The notes beneath the pieces are model-generated. The model was not told the origin of the DNA. It ran no database searches and saw only the letters and a list, made by a program, of their open reading frames with translations. Shown here piece by piece: positions 51,923-60,920 of a stretch of DNA of 64,000 bases; positions within the stretch are counted from its first letter, which is position 1; each line of letters begins with the position of its first letter. Position numbers and translations under genes: made by a program. Source of the stretch: Kribbella voronezhensis (GTDB taxonomy: Bacteria; Actinomycetota; Actinomycetes; Propionibacteriales; Kribbellaceae); assembly GCF_004365175.1 (NCBI RefSeq), contig NZ_SOCE01000001.1, positions 5,091,403 to 5,155,402 on the forward strand, read 5' to 3'.

Positions 51923-52411
51923 GTGGAGTTGAAGGCGTTCGAGGATTCGCACGCGGCGGTGGTGGCGAGCTGGGCGAGTACTGCGCAGGAAGTCGCGCTG
52001 CTGTCCGGGCGCGAGGAGTACCCGTTCCCGGCGGACCTGGTGGGCAGTTGGCGGAAGGTGGCCGACGACATCGCGTCGTACTTGTACTTCGATGGGGGAG
52101 CGCCTGTCGGGTACGGCGAGCTGTGGCTGGATGACGAGGAGGACGAGGTCGAGCTCGCCCGGATCATCGTCGCGCCGGACCTTCGGGGGCAGGGGATCGG
52201 CGCCGAGTTCGTCCGGGCCTTGTTGCAGCCGGCGCTGGCGGCTGGTTATTCAGCTGTGTTTCTGCGAGTCCGACCTGACAACGAGCGGGCGATCAGGACC
52301 TACCTGCGGGTGGGCTTCCAGCCGGTCGACGAGAGGCTCGCCGCCGAATGGAACGAACCCCAGCCGATCAACTACGCCTGGCTCCAATACCCGACGGTCA
52401 ACGCCAAGTAG
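51923..52411 (+). CDS. GNAT-family N-acetyltransferase
   Basis: A 162-residue GNAT protein. It has ELARIIVAPDLRGQGIGAEF, the acetyl-CoA-binding R-G-Q-G-I-G loop, and VRPDNERAIRTYLRVGFQ near the end. GTG 51923 is preceded by GGGGGAG. It is the third gene of the unit with the acidic protein and the hydrolase. Confidence 0.9.
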   Translation: MELKAFEDSHAAVVASWASTAQEVALLSGREEYPFPADLVGSWRKVADDIASYLYFDGGAPVGYGELWLDDEEDEVELARIIVAPDLRGQGIGAEFVRALLQPALAAGYSAVFLRVRPDNERAIRTYLRVGFQPVDERLAAEWNEPQPINYAWLQYPTVNAK

Positions 52412-52479
52412 GCACCAGGCCGACGAGACGAGGCGTCACAAGAGGCACGCCTCGCCTACGGCAGGGTCGGGCGCGACTG

Positions 52480-52884
52480 TCAGGGGCGGGTGCGGAGGGC
52501 GTCGCGGATCTCGACCAGGAGTTGCTGGTCGGTGGTCAGGGGCTCGGGCTCCGGCTCCACGCCGGTGGCGGCGGCCGCGGCGCGGCGGTCCTGGATCTTC
52601 TTCATCGGCACGACCAGCACGAAGTAGACGACGGCCGCAGTGAGCACGAACACGATCAGGGCGTTGATGATCGCGCCGACGTCGACGATCGACTTCTCGT
52701 TGCCGTCGACGATGTGGAAGGCGAGGCCGTTGACGTTCGTGCCGCCGATCGACGCGATCAACGGGGCGACCAGGTTGTCCACCACGGTCTTGACGACGGT
52801 CGCGAACGCGGTGCCCATCACGAACGCGATGGCGAGGTCGAGGATGTTCCCTCGCATGATGAATTCTTTGAAGCCCTTGAGCAT
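52480..52884 (-). CDS. mscL: Large-conductance mechanosensitive channel
   Basis: A 134-residue channel subunit that opens under membrane tension and releases solutes in hypo-osmotic shock. The start MLKGFKEFIMRGNILDLAIA is diagnostic, TM1 is AIAFVMGTAFATVVKTVVDN, TM2 is IVFVLTAAVVYFVLVVPM, and the charged C-terminal helix follows. ATG 52884 has GGAGG 6 bases upstream; the longer frame upstream is not needed. It may be co-transcribed with the SAF gene, 121 bases away on the same strand. Confidence 0.96.
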   Translation of the reverse strand: MLKGFKEFIMRGNILDLAIAFVMGTAFATVVKTVVDNLVAPLIASIGGTNVNGLAFHIVDGNEKSIVDVGAIINALIVFVLTAAVVYFVLVVPMKKIQDRRAAAAATGVEPEPEPLTTDQQLLVEIRDALRTRP

Positions 52885-53005
52885 TCCGTGCCTCCACGAT
52901 TGGGACCCTGGCGGCCCGCGGCGGTCGATATCTGCAAAACGTAGGGCCATCGGGCGGTGCGGGGCGAGGAACCGCGCCGCAACGGGGCTGACAAGTGATC
53001 GACAG

Positions 53006-53641
53006 TCAGGAGGTCGCTGGCGATGCCGTGAGGGCAACTGTGAGGCGGGAGTTGGTGCCGGCCTGGGCCAGGTGGGCCGCCGTCTCGGCGGAGGTGGCGA
53101 CGACTATCAGCGCGCCAGGACTGCCGCTGGGGGAGGCGCGCGGGTTCGGAAGGGCGATCACGCGAGCGGCGTCGGCGAGGAGGGTCGCCAAGGCCGTGCC
53201 GGTGCTGGTCGCGCCGTAGACGTCGATCCGGTCGCCGACGCGGAGCAGGGCGGCGATGTCGGCGTCGTCCAAGCGAAGTGGGTACGCAACCAAGCCTGGG
53301 CCGAGTGCGTTGGGCGACAAGAAGCGGGCGTCCGTCAACGGTTCGCCGGCGCGGACCGGGCCGGCCAGCACCCGTTTGGCGAAGTCGGCGCCAGGCCGTA
53401 GTACGCCGGTGGGCGCGGCTGCGGGAGGTAGGTGCAGGGTGCGCAGGTCGCTGGTCGAAGGCACGGCTCCGCCGGGGAGGTCGCGCGCGGCGGCGAGCAC
53501 AGCGATGGTCGGCGGCGGCTCGGGCGACACGGCGGCCAGGGCGAAGTAGACGGCTGCCGCCGCGGACACCCCGGCGAGCAGCCGGCGATGCCAGCGGACG
53601 GCTTTGCGGAGGTCGCGAAGAAAGGAGTTCGATCGGTTCAT
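53006..53641 (-). CDS. SAF-domain (CpaB/RcpC-like) protein
   Basis: A 211-residue protein with an N-terminal membrane segment (LLAGVSAAAAVYFALAAV) and a SAF domain (IAVLAAARDLPGGAVPSTSD, LHLPPAAAPTGVLRPG, VRAGEPLTDARF). It resembles the CpaB/RcpC pilus-assembly proteins and flagellar FlgA, but no pilus genes are near, and actinobacteria have many stand-alone members. The Arg-Val-Gly-Asp-Arg-Ile-Asp-Val segment is the second conserved block of that family. It starts at ATG 53641. Confidence 0.85.
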   Translation of the reverse strand: MNRSNSFLRDLRKAVRWHRRLLAGVSAAAAVYFALAAVSPEPPPTIAVLAAARDLPGGAVPSTSDLRTLHLPPAAAPTGVLRPGADFAKRVLAGPVRAGEPLTDARFLSPNALGPGLVAYPLRLDDADIAALLRVGDRIDVYGATSTGTALATLLADAARVIALPNPRASPSGSPGALIVVATSAETAAHLAQAGTNSRLTVALTASPATS

Positions 53642-53706
53642 GCCAGAGAAAGTACGAGTTTCTCCGGCAGGTCAGGCCCCGTTGTCCACAGGGCCCTCAG
53701 AGCTGG

Positions 53707-54084
53707 TCAGGCCGCGCTGGTCTTGCTGGCGCTGCCCGCCGACGATCCGCCCGAGGAGCTGGACGAGGACGACGAACCCGAAGACGACCCGTTCGAAGAC
53801 GACCCATTGGAAGACGAGCCGTTGGACGAGGAAGACCCGGAGTCGGACGAGGACGTCGAAGACGAAGAGCTGGACTCGCTCTTGGCCGGCACGGTGCTGG
53901 TGCCGCTCGAACGGCTGTCGTTCCGGTAGAAGCCGGAGCCCTTGAAGACCACGCCGACCGCATTGAAGACCTTGCGCAGGGTGCCCTCGCAGTTCGGGCA
54001 GACGGTCAGCGCATCGTCCGTGAAGCTCTGCCGGACCTCGAGCGAGTTGCCACACTCGGTGCACTGGTACTGGTACGTCGGCAC
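53707..54084 (-). CDS. FmdB-family zinc ribbon protein with long Ser-rich tail
   Basis: A 125-residue protein. The first 60 residues are the FmdB zinc ribbon: MPTYQYQCTECG (Cys8, Cys11) and TVCPNC (Cys29, Cys32), then VFKGSGFYRNDSR. The rest is a low-complexity Ser/Gly/Asn tail with repeated SSSNG units. Family members regulate or bind unknown partners. The ATG is at 54084. The tail may be disordered and surface exposed. Confidence 0.9.
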   Translation of the reverse strand: MPTYQYQCTECGNSLEVRQSFTDDALTVCPNCEGTLRKVFNAVGVVFKGSGFYRNDSRSSGTSTVPAKSESSSSSSTSSSDSGSSSSNGSSSNGSSSNGSSSGSSSSSSSSGGSSAGSASKTSAA

Positions 54085-54239
54085 GTTGGTTCCCTTCAGG
54101 CCGCTAGCACTCCTACTACTCGACTGCTAATAATGCGGCACGGGCCCGAAGTATTCCAACTCCTGCCCGTCAGTCCGCCGGTCTGGACCAGTTTCGCCGG
54201 CCTGGCAACCTCCGCACCGGTCGGTTACGTCTCCCCAGC

Positions 54240-56519
54240 GTGGGATCACTGGGGCGGGACAGCCTGAAACCGTTACTGAGAGTGACGCCAGGCCTGCTCA
54301 TCTGGGCGACTGGCTGCCTGCTCCTGGCCGCCTACGGTACGCGATGGGACACGATCGGCCTGTTCTCGCTCTACCTGGGCCTGAGCATCGTGATGCCAGG
54401 AGTCCTCCTCTGGCGCTGGCTACGCGGCAACGGCGACGGGTTCGCCGCCGACTTCGCCTTCGGCACGGGCCTCGGCCTGGCTCTCTCGATCCTCACCTAC
54501 ATCCCTGGCCGAGCCCTGGGCGTACCGCTCCTGCCTCTCGTCGTCCCAGCCGCCACCTTGGACGCCTTCCTGACAGTGCCCGTACTACGAACCAACTGGC
54601 GCACCCGACGCGCTCCGATGCCGGCCTGGTGGGCGTGGTCTGTAGCGGCCGCGGCAGTGGTAGGGCTCTGGGTGATCACCCGCAACGGACTCGCCATCGA
54701 GCCGATCGCCTTTCCCGACGCCGCGTTCCAGTACAGCGACATGCCGTACCAGTTGGCGCTGGCCGGCGAGCTGAAGAACCATCTACCCGGCCAGATCCCG
54801 TACGTCATCGGTCAGCCACTGAACTACCACTGGTTCATGCATGCCGAGGTGGCCGCCACCACCTGGCAGACCGGCATAGAGCTGGACGTATTGCTCCGCC
54901 GACTCTTCCCGACTCTCTGCGCCCTGCTGCCGATCCTGTCGGTCGCAGCGCTGGCCACGAAGCTGGCCAAGCGGTCCTGGGCAGGCCCGCTCGCTGCGTG
55001 GCTCCTGCTAACCGTCACCAGCTTCGACGTGTACGGCTGGGACGGGCGAGAGTTGATCAGCCAAGCGCCGTACTCCACTGCCGTCCTCATGTACAGCCTC
55101 ACGCACGCCTTCGCGGTCGTATTGGCCATCCCAGTCGTCTGGCTGATCGTCTGCCTCCTCCGTGAAGACAGGCGACCCGGCAACTGGCTGCTGCTGGCAG
55201 TAGGAATCGCTGCGCTCGCAGGCGCCAAAGCGTCGTTCGTGCCAATGCTGGTCGCAGCCATCGCGCTGGTCATCGCAGTGCAACTCGCAACGACTCGCAG
55301 ACTCGACCGCGCTCACCTGGGCCTCGCTGCAGTAGCCGTGCTCGCGCTAGGCGTGGCCCAGGTCGTCCTGTTCAGCGCAGGCTCGTCCGGCGTCGCCCTC
55401 GGCCCAGGACAAAGCTTCCGAGCGCTCGCCCCCAAGGTCGGCTTCGGCAACCACTACGGCAACCATGCGGCAGAAGTAGCGGTCCTCGGTACTACGGGCC
55501 TAACGCTCCTGGTCTCCTGGGCGATCGGCGGCGTCGGCATGGTCGCCTTCCTGCAGAAGGGCAGGTGGAAGGACCCGACCGCTGTCTTCTTACTCGGCTT
55601 CCTCATCGCCGGTGTGGCTGCCGGTGCTCTCCTCCATCACCCAGGCTTCAGCCAGCTGTACTTCGTCCGCGCAGCGTTCCCCATCGCCATAGCCGGCTCG
55701 GCTTGGGGTCTGACCCAGCTGCTCGACAGCGTGCGCTTCCGCGTCGCCCTCCCACGCATGGCGGCAGCCCTCGCAGTCGGCGCGGTACTGGCCAAGATCC
55801 TCGGCGCGGCGACTCCGGACCGACCTCTCAAGCGCCAGGGCGTCGCACTGGTCAGCCTGCAGGTCATCGCTCCGTGGCTGACAGCGCTGCTGGTAGCGGC
55901 GATCGTGACGCTCCTGCTGACCAAGACCCCCGGCCACTGGAAGGTCCGACCCCTGGCGCTCGGCCTCGGCGTACTCGTGGTCTTCGGCGTGGTCGGCATC
56001 GCTCTGCCTGAGACGGTGATCACCACAGTCGGCGAGAAGGTCTGCGTGTCCGGTCCGGAGAGACCAGACTGCCGTCACCCGAGACGCCAGATCCCGGACG
56101 GCGGCGCCGAGGCAGCGCGCTACATCCGGGACCACTCGAGCGTCAACGACAGGCTCGTCACCAACTCACACTGCATGCCCGCGTACGACCCGAGGCGCTG
56201 CGACACCCGCAACTTCTGGCTGTCCGCGTACGCCGAACGCAGGGTGCTCGTCGAGGGCTGGGCCTACACCCCGAGAGCGCAGACCAGCAAGAACGCGACG
56301 AACGGGCCGTTCTGGGATCCCGAGTTGCTGGCACTCAACGACGCCGACCCGTCCCCAACGACGCTGGACCGCCTATGGACGCAGTACGGCGTGCGCTGGC
56401 TCGTGTACGACACGAAGGTGTCCCGGCCACCGCACTCGCTCCAGTCCCACTGGCGGTTCAGCGCAGGCACTGTCCAGGTCTTCGAGCTGACCCCGCCGAT
56501 CAGCCCGACCCCGAGCTAG
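54240..56519 (+). CDS. Polytopic membrane protein, probably GT-C-type glycosyltransferase-like
   Basis: A 759-residue membrane protein with about 12 hydrophobic segments, e.g. LLIWATGCLLLAAYG, LLPLVVPAATLDAFL, WLLLTVTSF, LLLAVGIAALAGAKASFVPM. A large extracytoplasmic loop near residue 155 reads PDAAFQYSDMPYQLALAGEL and a soluble C-terminal part contains YIRDHSSVNDRLVTNSHC. The layout fits large GT-C-like or dolichyl-type sugar transferases, but I see no certain catalytic motif. The start is uncertain: GTG 54240 lacks a ribosome binding site and GTG 54282 is an alternative; a TTA Leu codon lies between them. Confidence 0.65.
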   Translation: MGSLGRDSLKPLLRVTPGLLIWATGCLLLAAYGTRWDTIGLFSLYLGLSIVMPGVLLWRWLRGNGDGFAADFAFGTGLGLALSILTYIPGRALGVPLLPLVVPAATLDAFLTVPVLRTNWRTRRAPMPAWWAWSVAAAAVVGLWVITRNGLAIEPIAFPDAAFQYSDMPYQLALAGELKNHLPGQIPYVIGQPLNYHWFMHAEVAATTWQTGIELDVLLRRLFPTLCALLPILSVAALATKLAKRSWAGPLAAWLLLTVTSFDVYGWDGRELISQAPYSTAVLMYSLTHAFAVVLAIPVVWLIVCLLREDRRPGNWLLLAVGIAALAGAKASFVPMLVAAIALVIAVQLATTRRLDRAHLGLAAVAVLALGVAQVVLFSAGSSGVALGPGQSFRALAPKVGFGNHYGNHAAEVAVLGTTGLTLLVSWAIGGVGMVAFLQKGRWKDPTAVFLLGFLIAGVAAGALLHHPGFSQLYFVRAAFPIAIAGSAWGLTQLLDSVRFRVALPRMAAALAVGAVLAKILGAATPDRPLKRQGVALVSLQVIAPWLTALLVAAIVTLLLTKTPGHWKVRPLALGLGVLVVFGVVGIALPETVITTVGEKVCVSGPERPDCRHPRRQIPDGGAEAARYIRDHSSVNDRLVTNSHCMPAYDPRRCDTRNFWLSAYAERRVLVEGWAYTPRAQTSKNATNGPFWDPELLALNDADPSPTTLDRLWTQYGVRWLVYDTKVSRPPHSLQSHWRFSAGTVQVFELTPPISPTPS

Positions 56520-56624
56520 ACGCCAGTGACGTTCACGTCCGTTCAATGGCCACGGTCCTGTTCGACCGAGTGTGTCGGTGACCAGCATTTGGGGTGCGGG
56601 GCGGCATTCTCTACGGTTGGGTCC

Positions 56625-59153
56625 GTGCGTCGCCTGCTTCGAGTCCTCATCATCGGCGGTATCGGCCTGGTCACCTTGCTGCTCGTGGTGGCGGGGACCG
56701 GGATCTTCGTCGTCCGTCATTCCTTGCCCAGCTATGACGGGACCGTCGATCTGGCGGGCCTGGACGCCGATGTCGAGGTGGTCCGCGACGCCAACGGCAT
56801 CCCGCAGATCTACGCCGACAAGCCGGACGACCTGTTCGCCGCGCAGGGCTACGTGCACGCGCAGGACCGGTTCTTCGAGATGGACTTCCGCCGCCACGTC
56901 ACCTCCGGGCGACTGTCGGAGTTGTTCGGCAAGGGCGCGCTGGAGACGGACAAGTTCATCCGGACGATGGGCTGGCGCCGGATCGCCGAGAAGGAACTGG
57001 GGCTGCTGTCACCGTCCACCCGGCAGTACCTCGACGACTACGCGCGCGGCGTCAACGCCTACCTCGACGAGCACTCCGGCTCCGGCCTCAGCCTCGAGTA
57101 CGCCGTACTGTCGATCAACTATGGCGCGTATCGCCCTGAGCCGTGGACGGCAGCCGATTCGCTGGCCTGGTTGAAGGCGATGGCCTGGGACCTCGGCGGC
57201 AACATGGCCGACGAGATCGACCGGACCAAGCTCGCCGCGACCCAGCCGGCCCGCAACGTCAACAGCCTCTACCCGGCCTACCCGTACGACCGCAACGAGC
57301 CGATCCTCGCCGGCGGTTCGGTCGGCGAGGACGGCAAGTTCAGCGCCCAGCCGGTCGAGAACGAGGCCCGCCGCGGGATGCTCACCAAGGACTTCCTGAA
57401 CTCGCTGGACACCGTCGACAAGGTGGCCAAGGGCCTGCCGCAGTTGCTCGGCCGCGGCGACGGGATCGGGTCGAACTCCTGGGTGGTCTCCGGTGAGCAC
57501 ACCACCACCGGCAAGCCGCTGCTGGCCAACGACCCACACCTGGGCGCGAGCATGCCGGGCATCTGGACCCAGGTCGGTCTGCACTGCAACAAGTTCGGCC
57601 CGCAGTGCCCGTTCGACGTGTCCGGGTTCAGCTTCTCCGGTCTGCCCGGCGTGATCATCGGCCACAACAGCCAGATCTCCTGGGGTTTCACCAACCTCGA
57701 CCCCGACGTGATGGACCTGTACCTCGAACGGCTGGACGGCAACAACGCGCTCTACAGCGGCAAGCTCGAGCCGCTGACGCTGCGGGCGGAGTCGTTCAAG
57801 GTGGCCGGCCAGAAGGAGGAGGAGCGGATCATCGTCCGGGAGTCCCGGCACGGTCCGATCATCTCCGACGTCGGCGACGACGAGCGGGAGACCGGCGAGC
57901 TCGCCGCGAAGGGCAAGAGCCCGGTCCCGTACGCCGTCGCGCTGCGCTGGACGGCGCTGACGCCGGGGCGCTCGGCCGACGCGATCTTCGCCATCGACCG
58001 GGCCCAGAACTGGACCTCGTTCCGCAAGGCGGCGAGCCTGTTCGAGGTCCCCTCCCAGAACCTGGTGTACGCCGACCGTGACGGCCACATCGGTTACCAG
58101 GCTCCCGGCCGGGTGCCGATCCGCAAGGCGGGGACCGGCGACTGGCCGGTGCCCGGCTGGGACCCGAAGTACGAATGGAACGGGTTCGTCCCGTTCCAGG
58201 CGATGCCGACCGAGTTCGATCCGGACGACGGGGTCATCGTCACCGCGAACCAGGCGGTGGTGCCGAAGTCGTACAAGTACCACCTGACCGACGACTGGGA
58301 CTACGGCTACCGCTCGCAGCAGATCCTCGACCGGATCCACGCGGTCGACAAGCTGGACGTCAACTCGATGGCGGCGATCCAGCTGGACACCAAGAACAAG
58401 AACGCCGAACTGCTGGTGCCGTACCTGCTACGGATCGCCATCAACGACGACTTCGACAAGCAGGGCCAGGACGCCTTGCGTGGCTGGGACTTCACCCAGC
58501 CGGCCGACTCCGCGCCCGCGGCGTACTTCAACATCGTCTGGCGGAACCTGCTCGCGCTCACCTTCCACGACCAACTGCCCGAGTCGGCCTGGCCGGACGG
58601 CGGGTCGCGCTGGTTCGAGGTGATGCGCAACCTGGTCGTCCAGCCGAACAGCGGCTGGTGGGACAAGCAGGGCACGCCGCAGCGGGAGACCCGCGACGAC
58701 ATCCTGCGCGAGGCCCTGGTCAACGCCCGGGCCGAGATCACCACCAAGATGGCCCGCGAGCCCTCGAACTGGCAGTGGGGCCGCCTGCACAAGCTGACCC
58801 TGACGAACCAGACGCTGGGCACCTCGGCACCCGGTGTGATCAAGAAGCTGTTCAACCGCGGCCCGTACGAACTGGGCGGTGGCTCGTCCACGGTCGATGC
58901 GACCGGCTGGAACGCGGCCGACGGCTACACCGTCACCGCGACGCCGTCGATGCGGATGGTGGTCGACCTGTCCGACTTCGACAAGTCGCGCTGGATCAAC
59001 CTGACCGGCATCTCCGGCCATGCGTTCTCGTCCAACTACACCGACCAGACCGAGCTGTGGGTGAAGGGCGAGACGTTGCCCTGGGCCTTCACCAAGGGCG
59101 CGGTCGAGGCGACCCGGAAGCACACACTGACCTTCACCAAGCCGGAGCGCTAG
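56625..59153 (+). CDS. Penicillin acylase-family amidase
   Basis: An 842-residue Ntn-hydrolase. A membrane anchor or signal (LLRVLIIGGIGLVTLLLVVAGT, ~4-27) is followed by the alpha part with VEVVRDANGIPQIYADKPDD and YVHAQDRFFEMDFRRHV. Autocleavage would leave Ser283 (GSNSWVV) as the N-terminal nucleophile of the beta part, with HLGASMPGIW and the oxyanion region after it. GTG 56625 fits the anchor. Family members cleave acyl amides such as penicillins, acyl-homoserine lactones or cyclic lipopeptides. Its end overlaps the convergent serine hydrolase by 4 bases. Confidence 0.92.
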   Translation: MRRLLRVLIIGGIGLVTLLLVVAGTGIFVVRHSLPSYDGTVDLAGLDADVEVVRDANGIPQIYADKPDDLFAAQGYVHAQDRFFEMDFRRHVTSGRLSELFGKGALETDKFIRTMGWRRIAEKELGLLSPSTRQYLDDYARGVNAYLDEHSGSGLSLEYAVLSINYGAYRPEPWTAADSLAWLKAMAWDLGGNMADEIDRTKLAATQPARNVNSLYPAYPYDRNEPILAGGSVGEDGKFSAQPVENEARRGMLTKDFLNSLDTVDKVAKGLPQLLGRGDGIGSNSWVVSGEHTTTGKPLLANDPHLGASMPGIWTQVGLHCNKFGPQCPFDVSGFSFSGLPGVIIGHNSQISWGFTNLDPDVMDLYLERLDGNNALYSGKLEPLTLRAESFKVAGQKEEERIIVRESRHGPIISDVGDDERETGELAAKGKSPVPYAVALRWTALTPGRSADAIFAIDRAQNWTSFRKAASLFEVPSQNLVYADRDGHIGYQAPGRVPIRKAGTGDWPVPGWDPKYEWNGFVPFQAMPTEFDPDDGVIVTANQAVVPKSYKYHLTDDWDYGYRSQQILDRIHAVDKLDVNSMAAIQLDTKNKNAELLVPYLLRIAINDDFDKQGQDALRGWDFTQPADSAPAAYFNIVWRNLLALTFHDQLPESAWPDGGSRWFEVMRNLVVQPNSGWWDKQGTPQRETRDDILREALVNARAEITTKMAREPSNWQWGRLHKLTLTNQTLGTSAPGVIKKLFNRGPYELGGGSSTVDATGWNAADGYTVTATPSMRMVVDLSDFDKSRWINLTGISGHAFSSNYTDQTELWVKGETLPWAFTKGAVEATRKHTLTFTKPER

Positions 59154-60271
59154 CCGGTCAGCGCGGTGTCGAAGGTTTCGAGCAGGCCCGGTGCCGGCGT
59201 CCAAAGGGCGCGTTGGGTCAGCAGCAGGGCGAACGTCTGCTGCTCGGGCAGCGTGTACCAGAGGGTGCCCAGGCCACCGGCCCAGCCGTAGCGGTCGGGC
59301 AGGACCGCCAGACCGAAGCCCCAGCCGGCGTCCGAGCCGAGGAAGGCGGCCGCGTCGGCGCGTTGCTCGGCGCTCAGGTGGTCGGTCGTCATGGCCGAGA
59401 CCGACTGTGGTGACACGATTCCGGCGCCTCCGGCAACCAGCAGCTGAGCGAAGGCGGCGAAGTCGTCCGCAGTCGAGATCAAACCGCCGCCGGCGTCCGG
59501 AAAGCTCGGTGGTTCGAGCCACTGACTGTCCGCCGCGTCGTCGTACACCCCTTGCCCGAGGTACGCCGTGGTCAGCCGGGCGCGCTGATCCGCCGGTACC
59601 GCGAACCCCGTGTCCTTCATCCCCAGCGGCTCGAACAACCGCTCCCGGAGCAGCACCTCCAACGGCTGACCACTCGCCCGCGCAAGCAGTACGCCGAGGA
59701 TGTGCGAGCCGGTCGCGTACCGCCAGCGCTCGCCCGGCTGGTACTGCAGCGGCAAAGTCGCCAGCCTGCGGATCCACTCGTCCGGCTCCAGCGAAGTCCT
59801 CGGCTTCGGTGGTCCGAAGGTCCGTACTCCGAGCGCTGCCTCCGCCTGCTGCAGCGGCAGGCTGTTCGGAGCCGCCATCGGCTCGCCGAGACCCAGCCGA
59901 AACGTCAGCAGGTCCCGCAGCGTGATCGGCCGCTCAGCAGGCACCGTCTCGTCGACCGGTCCATCCGGCCGGCTCAGCACTCGAGGCGATGCCAGCTCCG
60001 GCAGCAGGTCGTCGATCGGCGCATCGAGTTCGAGGTGCCCTTCGTCCACCAGGATCATCGCCGTGGCGGCGACGATCGGTTTGGTCCACGACGCCACGCG
60101 GAACAGGCTGTCGCGCTCGAGCGGCGCACCGCCGTACGCCAAGGCTCCGAGCACGTTCACCCGTACCTCGCCCGGCCGGCTGACCAGCGTGATCAGGCCC
60201 GCGACCTCGCCGCGGTCGACGTACCCGGCCATCGCCTCGTCGAGCCGGTCCACTGCCTGCCAGCTGGTCAT
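59150..60271 (-). CDS. Beta-lactamase-like serine hydrolase (class C/DD-peptidase fold)
   Basis: A 373-residue protein of the beta-lactamase superfamily. The nucleophile motif SxxK is SWTK (Ser61, Lys64), the Tyr motif is YATGS (Tyr in place of a YxN), and GGLGT takes the place of the KTG/HxG triad. Such proteins are mostly esterases or peptidases rather than beta-lactamases. ATG at 60271. It is 10 bases downstream of the cyclo-ligase on the same strand and overlaps the penicillin acylase by 4 bases. Confidence 0.9.
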   Translation of the reverse strand: MTSWQAVDRLDEAMAGYVDRGEVAGLITLVSRPGEVRVNVLGALAYGGAPLERDSLFRVASWTKPIVAATAMILVDEGHLELDAPIDDLLPELASPRVLSRPDGPVDETVPAERPITLRDLLTFRLGLGEPMAAPNSLPLQQAEAALGVRTFGPPKPRTSLEPDEWIRRLATLPLQYQPGERWRYATGSHILGVLLARASGQPLEVLLRERLFEPLGMKDTGFAVPADQRARLTTAYLGQGVYDDAADSQWLEPPSFPDAGGGLISTADDFAAFAQLLVAGGAGIVSPQSVSAMTTDHLSAEQRADAAAFLGSDAGWGFGLAVLPDRYGWAGGLGTLWYTLPEQQTFALLLTQRALWTPAPGLLETFDTALTG

Positions 60272-60281
60272 GACGCCTCCG

Positions 60282-60830
60282 TCACTGTCCGAGAAGGACG
60301 AGTCGGGTGGGAGTGAGTGCCGCGGTCACCGGGTGGTCGTGGGGGTCGGCCGGTAGGTGGTCGACGATCTCCTCGTCGAAGACGGCCGCCCAGATCGGCG
60401 TACCGGCGGGAACCCGGGCGAGTGCACGGTCGTACGAACCGCCACCACGACCCAGCCGTACGCCGTGCCGGTCGACCGCGAGCGCCGGGCAGATGACGAG
60501 ATCCGCGGTGGCGATCGCCGCGGCACCCAGGTCGACGGGCGGCTCGGAGAGGCCGAGCCGGCCGGGAACGAGGTCGGCGGCACCGGGTGCCACTCCCCAG
60601 CCGAGGTCGTTGTCGGCGTACAGGATCGGCAGGAGCACTTCACGACCGCTGGCCAGCAGCCAGTCGATCAGGGCGCCGGTCTGTGGTTCCGGGCCTCGGG
60701 AGACGTAGAGGGCGATCCGCTGCCGCGCGCCCAGGTGCTCGCGCGCGGACTCCAGCAAACCTTTTCCGGAAGGCCGGACGGCCCGGGCGGCGAGCAGCGC
60801 GTCGCGCGCGGCCGTCTTGGTAGCAAACAC
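60282..60830 (-). CDS. 5-formyltetrahydrofolate cyclo-ligase
   Basis: A 182-residue enzyme that converts 5-formyl-THF to 5,10-methenyl-THF with ATP. The start KTAARDALLAARAVRPSG has the basic N-terminus of the family, and GVRLGRGGGSYDRAL is the nucleotide-binding signature. The GTG at 60830 overlaps an AGGAGGT sequence, so the ribosome binding site and the start codon share bases; no other start fits the family. It is divergent from the UDP-glucose pyrophosphorylase gene, a common actinobacterial arrangement. Confidence 0.9.
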   Translation of the reverse strand: MFATKTAARDALLAARAVRPSGKGLLESAREHLGARQRIALYVSRGPEPQTGALIDWLLASGREVLLPILYADNDLGWGVAPGAADLVPGRLGLSEPPVDLGAAAIATADLVICPALAVDRHGVRLGRGGGSYDRALARVPAGTPIWAAVFDEEIVDHLPADPHDHPVTAALTPTRLVLLGQ

Positions 60831-60920
60831 CTCCTGATCGTACGGACCGCCACCGCCCGACCGCCCCGCGCGCGCCGCGATGGCTTAAACCACGTCGGTT
60901 GCGGGCACTAGGGTTGCCTT

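Noticed and set aside
53707..53960. Plus-strand Asp/Glu-rich and Thr-rich open frames
   Set aside because: They are antisense images of the Ser-rich tail of the FmdB-type protein.
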